From NCBI GenBank assembly GCA_036852015.1, contig JAANDG010000076.1, forward strand, positions 186,001-250,000: 64,000 bases of DNA, read 5' to 3'. The translations under genes and the position numbers were made by a program. Shown in pieces: positions 57,402 to 64,000 of the stretch. The notes beneath the pieces are model-generated. The model saw only the letters and a program-made list of their open reading frames with translations. It made no database searches and was not told where the DNA came from. Numbering within the stretch: position 1 is the stretch's first letter; every line of letters begins with the position of its first letter. Source of the DNA: Pelodera strongyloides (lineage: Eukaryota > Nematoda > Chromadorea > Rhabditida > Rhabditidae).

Positions 57402-60400
57402 ATGTCGAAACACCTTTTCAAGCAATATGTGAGAGTGTTAGCGAAATGGCCTAAGGACCCAAGCAAAGGACCCCCAAGGGACCTGGCCGTTTTTATGGAA
57501 AAGGAATTGGACCGACAATTTAAGGTTGGTGTTTGTATACGGTTGGTGGGTGTGACAGTGACTGGAAAAGAATAGGAAGAAAATAAAGTATTTATTGATG
57601 GCCAAAAGAATGAACATGATTAGGAAGCGTAAATGCCCGCGCATCTATATTTTCGTGTTTGTCTGTGTACATTGTTGGTTCTTGATCCTGCTTATTCCAT
57701 TGTTATCAATTAGCTAGACAAGAAGCTCGTCCCGGTCTATTCTACTGTTTTTGTTACGCAAGGCCAGATGATTGCTGCCGTCGCTAATTGGGTTTCCAAG
57801 TATCCCAAAAATTGGTGTGATTCTGTCAGTACTACTGTATTCTGCACGAAACTAGCATATATAAGAAGGAAAATTAAAAAAAATATATTCTCAAATAGTT
57901 CCAAAGTACTGTAAATTTTCACCATACTTGGAGACCCCGTAAAACTGTGATTTCAGAAAGACCCGTCTCTACTTCCCACTGAAGCCGGGCTATGCGATCG
58001 CAGATTAAATGGTTCGTTTGCGTTGTTTTTCCTGAATTTCATGGTTCTAATGGGGTTTTCAAGTTCCAAGTGTCCCAAAAAAACTGTGTTGATTTGTCAA
58101 TACTACCGTATTTTTGCACGCAACCTTTAAAAAAAATCAAAAGACATTTTTTTCGTATGGTTCCAAAATATACGGTAAATTTTAAAGCGAATGTCAAGCC
58201 TGATTCACAGATATTCTATAACACGCTGTCACAGCTACCGTAGTTTACACAATTTCTCTCGCGCTCTCCTCTTTTTCTTTGCTGACTTAAACAAATTTCT
58301 CTCGCGCCCTCCTCTTTTTCTTTGCTGTCTAACAGCAAACGGTCCTGCGCTAGGATGTTGTTCTGCGAATTCGCACCGGAAAAACTGCGAATTCGCACCG
58401 GAAAAACTGCGAATTCGCACCGGAAAAAAACCAAAAAGAATTCTCTTGGAATTCTTTTTGGTTTTTTGGCTCTGCGAATTCGCAGTTTTTCCGGTGCGAA
58501 TTCGCAAAATGCTCTCTCACCTGAGAGAGAGCATACATCGAAGAATCCCTCCAGACTACGGTAAACCATGCGACATATATAAAACAAAATAAAATTTACC
58601 GCACTGAAATAAAAAAAAGAATAGGTTTAAAATTTTTATTATTCTATTAGAAAAAAGGAAACGAACAACAAATCAACTATTGTACAATGAGTAACTTAAC
58701 AACAAAATTATGGCACAAGGGTTCGTAAACTCGCAATTTAGGCAAAAATAGAGTAACAAAATGTACTGTATTTTAAAGTCATTAAAGTTATTTAACGACT
58801 AAATGAACATGCGGATTATCAGAACAATAAGGAAGAGTTTAACGACAACAAACAATAAAAACAAGAGTGCATAACGGGTAAACGGGTACGCTACTCAAAC
58901 CGTAATAAGGTAAGTGGACAAGTTTCACTTTAGTAAACAAATGCTACCTAACGACAAACTATGCACAAGATAAAGCGGATGAAGGAAAAAATTAGTTGGG
59001 ATTCTCACTGAGCTGACTGAGCGTAAATAGTGAAAAAAATTATACACCCTCTGGAAAAATAAATGACTTAAACTTCTCGCCTAAAAGCCTTAGACGCCTC
59101 CTGGAAAACAGCAAGAATAAAGAAAATTTTCTCAAATAAAACGAAAATTACATTAATGAACAATGTACAGCTTAGAGTGAGAACAAGAAAAACATTATTT
59201 TCGTATTTAACGAACTACTGCTCACTTGTTTTTTGGACAACTTCCATTCGAGCACATAGCATTTTGATTCCTCAGCCTATGCCCGCAGATCTTGCAAATA
59301 ACCACGGTCTCCTTGAATAGTTCCTAAAAACATCGAAAATAAATCAATAAGTAAATAATGAGATATTTTATAGTTGGGTTAGAACCTGAAAACGCAGTTC
59401 ATAGATGTAGACTTTTCATTACTTGGTCTCCAGTCTCCACAATCGGACAATCGCGTACCCAAACACCCAAACTAAATTTAAACGTAGTATAAAATTGGAA
59501 TTCGAATCTCTACGACTTACCGATTTTATCAATTTAAGCGTGGCTCTCACATCGTTCGCAGGAAAACAAGGTTGACTTCCTATTCCATAGATAAGCCTTG
59601 ACATTTCAAATAGTTCTTCTAGCTCTTTATCCGACCGGCTTCTTTGTATCCACTACAATAATTACTTTTTACACGAAAATCAGTATTACTTCACAACTTC
59701 ACAGAGGCAAACAAACCCACAATTAGTTAATAAAACCGCAATAAACAGTCAATTCACAACACATACGAACCACAAAACGACTAAAATATAATGAATTCGC
59801 AATTTTACCTTGTGCAAAAAAATTAGAAGCTCTTCTCTAACGGCCGCCATATCCTCCATTATTGGACTGTCAAAAAATGTTCCTCCACAAATGAACCGTT
59901 GCATAGCTTGAATTGTGTGCGGTTGTTGCGACTATAAATTTTTTATAAGCTTAGTATACAGCACTATGTAAATTCGTCCAACTAACATACAACGATAACT
60001 TTGAAAATAGTAAGGTAACCATACCAACAGATTATAAACGGATATATAATAATAAAAGAACAGAGTGTCCAGTATCCGTTCTCCTTGTCCCCTCATTGCC
60101 AAGTGACACGGATAAGAGGGGGGGGGGGATTGGATACATGTTGGAAACTAAATGATACCAAAAATATACTTACCACATTGAGTTGTTCATCAATATCATC
60201 TGGAAATTGATATTCATCGAATTGCGAATGGTATTCATCCGCATTTGGCATGTGCACGTCTGTCTGCCCGATCAAAACCCTTCACTTCTTGCGTCATTTC
60301 TTAAACAACTGACGTAATTCATTGAACCAATACAAACTAAATTAAAATCTGCAGTGGTGTATCATTTTCAAATGTAGATCTGCGGTGGCAGGCATAATAG

Positions 60401-62268
60401 TAGAACTTGCTTATTAATTTACCAATTTTCAACCCTCACCTTCTTCGCTTTCACTTTCATCCCCTAATGAGGCCGGCTTACTTGCCAATAATCTCCTCCG
60501 AAGTTTATGTTTATTTCTGCTGCTCAATCTCCGATTGTTCATGCTAAATGATAATTTATAATTGCGGTGCTATGGATCAAAATCTCTTTAACATATACAA
60601 AAAAGGTAGAAGAATTAATAACAATAAATAGAATAGAGAACATAAAAGCTACAAAAACGACGCGGCGACCGACAGTGAAAATGACAACAACTGACGGCCT
60701 AAGATTACAAAAGAACATTTATTGTAAAATTTAGCCAGAAACAAACACACCACTAGCTAGATTTACAAGCAGAAAGCCGCCTTGAATAACACCGTAACAC
60801 TAAACACGTATACTAACTAAAAGTAATACTAAAAAAGTAAAGAAACAACAATTACTATACAAAAATGACGCGCGCTGAGTAGGCGGGACCTAAAATAAAT
60901 CGTGAACGCACAAAAATACAGGAACCTGTCGCACATTATACTTTTGTATTGCGTACAGACACGTACATTAGCAAATGTGGCTGTCAGAGGGGGGCGGGGC
61001 GTAGGATGAATACTTTTTCGCACCGGATTTCGGCCGAGTTCGCACCGAAATACTGATTTCCGGTGCGAATTCGCACAGAATGTGGAGGAGTCTGCGATTT
61101 CGCACCGCTTTGTTGCCGGTGCGAATTTGGAAAGTTTGCTGTGCGAATTCGCACAGCCCTACTTTTCCGGTGCGAATTCGCAATCCATTAACAGAGCGGA
61201 CAGAGAATAGTTCTGATTTTGAAGGACCAGTTTTGAATATTGAAGGAGTTTTTTGGAGGGGTTTGAAATTGTTTTTCTTCTTATATGAAAGTTTTTGTTT
61301 ATTTTCATTTTCACTTTCCTTACCTTCAAAACATAAGCTTTCTTTTGAGCCCAACATGAAAAACCGGCTTGACATTCCCTTTAAGCATGCTTGGAAAGCC
61401 CATCAAAATGTCAGTGTTTCGTGGAGGGTATACATTTAGAACAATAAGTCGGAAATGTTGATGAAATTTAGCTTTTGCTTTTGTCATATATGGAGCATTC
61501 TCGTGCGTAACCGTGTGTTTTCATTGTGAAGCGTCTCCAAAAACGAACTTTTCTGAGAAATGCGACTTTCATAAAAGGAAAAGCGGGTTATGGTAGCTTT
61601 CCTCTTCACGAATGCATATAATATCGAAACGGAGTGTTTTATATAAAAAAGGAAATTTCTGAAGTAATGTCTTAACTTCGAATGAAGTCGGATTTTAACT
61701 GCGAAGTTATTTTGACTGGAAAAAAAATGATCTATTTCCAGCCCTAGAACGACTGTTGGCGAACGAAGTGGGCAACACTTTTCCCAATTCATATAAATCA
61801 GGAGTGTTTGGACTGGATTTGCAGACATTGCAGGTAGAATGATTAATATGTAAATTTATGTTTTGCTATTTTATGGTTACGGTAGTTTTCTGAATAGTGA
61901 ATTAATAGAGTTTTTGATCATTTTGCGATTGGATGGGGAGAAATTGAAGCTTAAAAATTGAATACGCTTTCCTTTACTGATGGCAATTAGATAGGTACGT
62001 GTTGCTCCAAAAGTGAGCCACAGGTTAGCCAAGTGGAGTTGCAGATTTGGCGCGTATCTGGCGCACCGCGCACCCTAAGGGCGAATTGAATCCGCCCACC
62101 TTTCTTCCCACTGCCATCTGTCCACTGAGATTAGGATGCGTTCCATGTTTTCGTTTAATTGTTCTATTCCAGGTAGCGAACTCGGAAGCGAATCGCGGAC
62201 AGTTTGGACTAGGCAAAGAGGGTAAAATTAAGACTTTCTTCTCGAAATTCCTTCCGAAAAGTAGTTGA
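57402..62268 (+). CDS. UQCC2: UQCC2/Cbp6-like mitochondrial complex III assembly factor
   Basis: Exons 57402-57524, 57957-58011, 61742-61833 and 62173-62268 join to 121 residues, near the 126 of human UQCC2. The N-terminus LFKQYVRVLAKWPKDPSKGP with RDLAVFMEKELDRQF matches the UQCC2 pattern of a short helix, WP, then a basic RDLG..L helix. The middle (GLCDRRLNALERLLANE, then FPNSYKSGVFGLDLQTLQ) follows the family's order of a Cys-containing segment, LARL-type helix and Tyr-rich loop. UQCC2 works with UQCC1 in cytochrome b synthesis and early complex III assembly in mitochondria. The conservation is moderate, but length, exon phases and motif order agree. Intron 2 (58012-61741) carries the 3195 bp transposon with an antisense gene. 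Confidence 0.78.
57789..58184. repeat. Diverged direct repeat of ~135 bp around UQCC2 exon 2
   Basis: GGTTTCCAAGTATCCCAAAA ... GTTCCAAAGTACTGTAAATT (57789-57919) parallels 58050-58184, with TCAGTACTACTGTAT matching TCAATACTACCGTAT. The second copy ends at the TTAA used by the transposon at 58186. Confidence 0.55.
58365..58512. repeat. Left subterminal GCGAATTCGC array
   Basis: Three direct copies of CTGCGAATTCGCACCGGAAA are followed by a GAATTC-centred hairpin (CCAAAAAGAATTC / GAATTCTTTTTGG) and then inverted copies. This layout is typical of transposase-binding subterminal repeats. It is absent from the 336 bp MITE. Confidence 0.85.
59222..60542 (-). CDS. Transposon-borne 181-residue protein with C-terminal C4 zinc ribbon
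   Basis: Minus-strand exons 60542-60440, 60259-60174, 59931-59809, 59652-59521 and 59323-59222 join with consistent phases (546 bases including stop). An acceptor-like TCATTTAG lies one base before the ATG. The N-terminus is basic (NRRLSSRNKHKLRRRLL) and could bind DNA or direct nuclear import. An acidic segment follows (DEYHSQFDEYQFPDDIDEQ), then a helical part (AAVREELLIFLHKW, FEMSRLIYGIGSQPCFPAND). The C-terminus has four cysteines spaced CX2CX10CX4C (CKICGHRLRNQNAMCSNGSC). The general plan of a basic start, helical region and zinc ribbon faintly resembles the N-terminal part of Plavaka/KDZ-like transposon proteins, but no catalytic domain is present. Function is not assigned. An intact frame inside a low-copy element argues for recent activity or selection. 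Confidence 0.7.
61018..61192. repeat. Right subterminal GCGAATTCGC array
   Basis: Several full or partial copies of TTCCGGTGCGAATTCGCA and CGCACCGGA lie in both orientations, mirroring the left array. It stops just before the segment shared with the MITE (from about 61198). Confidence 0.85.
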
Positions 62269-62335
62269 GAGTTGAGCTGAGAATAGATCTAGGACACATA
62301 TGTTTGTAGTTTCTCATAGGCGTTTGAATATAATT

Positions 62336-62341
62336 AATAAA
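62336..62341 (+). terminator. Likely poly-A signal of UQCC2
   Basis: AATAAA lies 67 bases after the UQCC2 stop in an AT-rich stretch. Confidence 0.5.
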
Positions 62342-62458
62342 ATTGAAAGAATTAACTTTGAAGCTTATTTTTGATGTCTGTAGTCTGTAGTTATTCATTA
62401 CTGCCCATTATAGAAATTGGTAGTATGTAGTAGACGTTGTGTGGGATGGTAGTAAGTA

Positions 62459-62489
<31 letters not shown>
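62459..62489. repeat. (GT)n microsatellite
   Basis: About fifteen GT units run without interruption in the intergenic region after UQCC2. Confidence 0.95.
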
Positions 62490-63146
62490 GATGTATATAC
62501 TGAAGAGGTGTGAAAATCTAGTGAGAGTAGTAGCATTCAGGGTTCCCACGGCGGAAGTATACTGTAATAGTTAGGTAGCTATGGAGGTTAAACTATAGGA
62601 ATGGAGGATTTTTAATTAATAATAGTTCATTTTTTTTTCATCGGGTGTTTAGTGTTAATTTTGTGCGACTGCAGAACGTTAATTGAAATACTCTGTAGTT
62701 TAAATTTTATTTGTGTTGCGTGCTCATTTGCATTATGATAAAGTTTCTTCACGCTTTTGTTTCCAATTTTGCTAGTGAAGCTTTTAGCGATTTTATTTAG
62801 AATTTATTGCAAAGCATAACAACATTTATTATGAACATAAAATGTATCGCGCAAGTTTGGTCGAGATAATACAACATCAATAGAAATAAACTAAACGAAA
62901 AAATGAATTGCTAGCATAAATTATATGGTACAAAACAAATCATTGCAAATTTACAGAAATAAGGCTGGGTGTTGCACACACTCGTGTTTTCGTATGGCTA
63001 TCGATTCCAAGGGAATAGAATGTTGGTGCGTATTTGAGACAAAAAAAAACATAGTAGCAAGCATAGACATAGAAATACGTATAAACAATTAATTGCGTGG
63101 GCGGAGACTTACGGGACAATTTGCAAACTCCCAGGGACGGGTCTTA

Positions 63147-63376
63147 GGGCGCGTTTAAGATGGCCGAAAGAAAGAAAAAAATAGGTTTTCGGCCGTTCAG
63201 GTTGGCCGAAAAGAAAACTTTTGAAAGACAACGCAAAAACAAGAAACGCAGACAAAACCCGAAAAAAATTACTGTATTTTTTCATTTTCCCTTAGTATTA
63301 AAAATTTTCTTTTCGGCCAACCTGAACGGCCGAAAACGCATTTTTTTTCTTTCTTTCGGCCATCTTAAACGCGCCC
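63147..63376. mobile_element. MITE with GGGCGCGTTTAAGATGGCC ends
   Basis: Inverted ends of about 45 bp (GGGCGCGTTTAAGATGGCCG, AAAGAAAG and the inverse) enclose 230 bp. A second internal inverted pair (GGCCGTTCAGGTTGGCCGAA) strengthens the hairpin. Flanking triplets are TTA and TAA. It shares only the first seven or so bases with the other GGGCGC elements. Confidence 0.82.
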
Positions 63377-63599
63377 TAAAGTCTAAAAATCAATTTAACA
63401 ATTTCCTTTTTTTGTTCCCTTTTTTGGGCTTCAGAATTGGAGTGTCATGAGAATATTCACAAGAGACCAATTAGATGTTCAACTTCGTGAAAAGTAATTC
63501 TTTAGTTGAACATAAAACGCTGCTACGTAAACCTATTCCTTGAAGACAAACTCCCAGTATTTTCAGTATTGTGTTGATATAGCTTACATGCTCGCAATT

Positions 63600-63960
63600 T
63601 ACACCGAGCGAGCACTGCCGCACGCGCGCCAACTTTTCTGCGTCCTTGAAGATAATTTTAAAGCTAAAATAAAGCGTAGAAATTGGCGTGCAAGCGGCAA
63701 CGTTACGTCGTTTATGCGGTGCGGAAAAAAGCGGTACGCCGTTGGGTTCTGGTGTGCAGTTTGTCCGCCGAGTGCCGTAAAGGCGTGAAGTTGCCGCTTG
63801 CATGCCGTACTCACGCCATTTCGTCTCAGTTAAGTCTTTTCGCGTGCAAGCGGCGTGTGATCGGCGCCCAAATTGCACGCCATTCCCATTCAGCGTCCAT
63901 CTTTGCACGCATGATGCCAAATGCACTTTGCACGCCGTTCTTACGCGGCTAGGACGCCAA
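63600..63960. repeat. Edge of a GC-rich repeat with GGCGTGCAAGCGGC words
   Basis: GGCGTGCAAGCGGC or CGCGTGCAAGCGGCG occurs near 63687 and 63840, and inverted near 63792, with further CACGCC and GCACGC words up to 63950. A related GGCGTGCGAGCGGCGTG is at 51735 in an SHQ1 intron. This is probably a transposon end continuing beyond the window. The 170-residue minus frame across it is not considered coding. Confidence 0.5.
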
Positions 63961-64000
63961 GTTACGTCAGTGTATGCGCTCATTGTTTTAGTAGGAAGTA

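Larger units (their letters stand above)
58186..61380. mobile_element. 3195 bp TTAA transposon carrying a zinc-ribbon gene
   Basis: TTAA copies at 58182-58185 and 61381-61384 flank ends AGCGAATGTCAAGCC and (inverted) AGGGAATGTCAAGCCGG. Clusters of the palindromic word GCGAATTCGC with CACCGGAAAA lie about 170-320 bp from each end. A five-exon gene runs on the minus strand inside (59222-60542). The ends and subterminal 150-180 bp are near-identical to the MITE at 35506. The superfamily is uncertain: TTAA recalls piggyBac, but the end sequences are not typical and no DDE catalytic domain was recognised. It may be a partly deleted autonomous element or a non-autonomous one with a passenger gene. 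Confidence 0.9.

Noticed and set aside
58191..58592. Frames of 80-133 codons on both strands near the left end of the 3195 bp element
   Set aside because: They read through GCGAATTCGC arrays and a hairpin. The repeated peptide text is an artefact of the DNA repeats.
63471..63983. 170-codon minus-strand frame at the right edge
   Set aside because: It spans a GC-rich repeat with inverted words and shows no recognised domain. The frame is probably open by base composition.

Overview
The window is eukaryotic and almost certainly animal. Nearly every gene is broken into short exons with GT-AG introns, and joining exons at visible splice sites gives closed reading frames with recognisable products. 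Two weak hints point to a nematode-like animal: a short run of the nematode telomere unit TTAGGC (about 25548-25562), and splice acceptors placed 0-42 bases before most start codons with no upstream coding exon, as expected for spliced-leader trans-splicing. The species is not identified.

Layout. (1) 1-2364, minus strand: first five coding exons of an ASCIZ/ATMIN-like zinc-finger protein, running off the left edge. (2) 4124-13177, minus strand: a 20-exon DUF229 (alkaline phosphatase/sulfatase superfamily) membrane-anchored protein. (3) 13178-22750: no supported gene, but dense repeats: a 97+97 bp perfect palindrome, a SINE split by later insertions, a 3.6 kb CACAG-ended element with four ~190 bp tandem units, and a full tRNA-derived SINE. 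(4) 22751-62268, plus strand: eight co-directional housekeeping genes: FMC1 (ATP synthase assembly), an F-box/WD40 protein, TSR3 (18S rRNA modification), BUD32/TP53RK (KEOPS kinase), TDP1 (DNA repair), SENP8/NEDP1 (NEDD8 protease), SHQ1 (H/ACA RNP assembly) and UQCC2 (complex III assembly). The coding lengths of all eight are multiples of three after splicing. (5) 62269-64000: a GT microsatellite, a hairpin MITE and the edge of another repeat.

Mobile DNA dominates the introns. Several MITE families share TTAA target duplications and ends beginning AGCGA/AGGGA. The most interesting object is a 3195 bp element at 58186-61380 in UQCC2 intron 2. It has TTAA flanks, near-identical ends to a 336 bp MITE in TSR3, arrays of GCGAATTCGCACCGGAAA near both ends, and an intact five-exon antisense gene for a 181-residue protein ending in a C4 zinc ribbon. 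The MITE looks like a direct internal-deletion derivative. A 5'-truncated LINE in SHQ1 is flanked by a perfect 167 bp direct repeat that includes part of an exon.

Exon coordinates were read by eye from splice motifs and homology remembered from the families. They were not confirmed with RNA or database searches.
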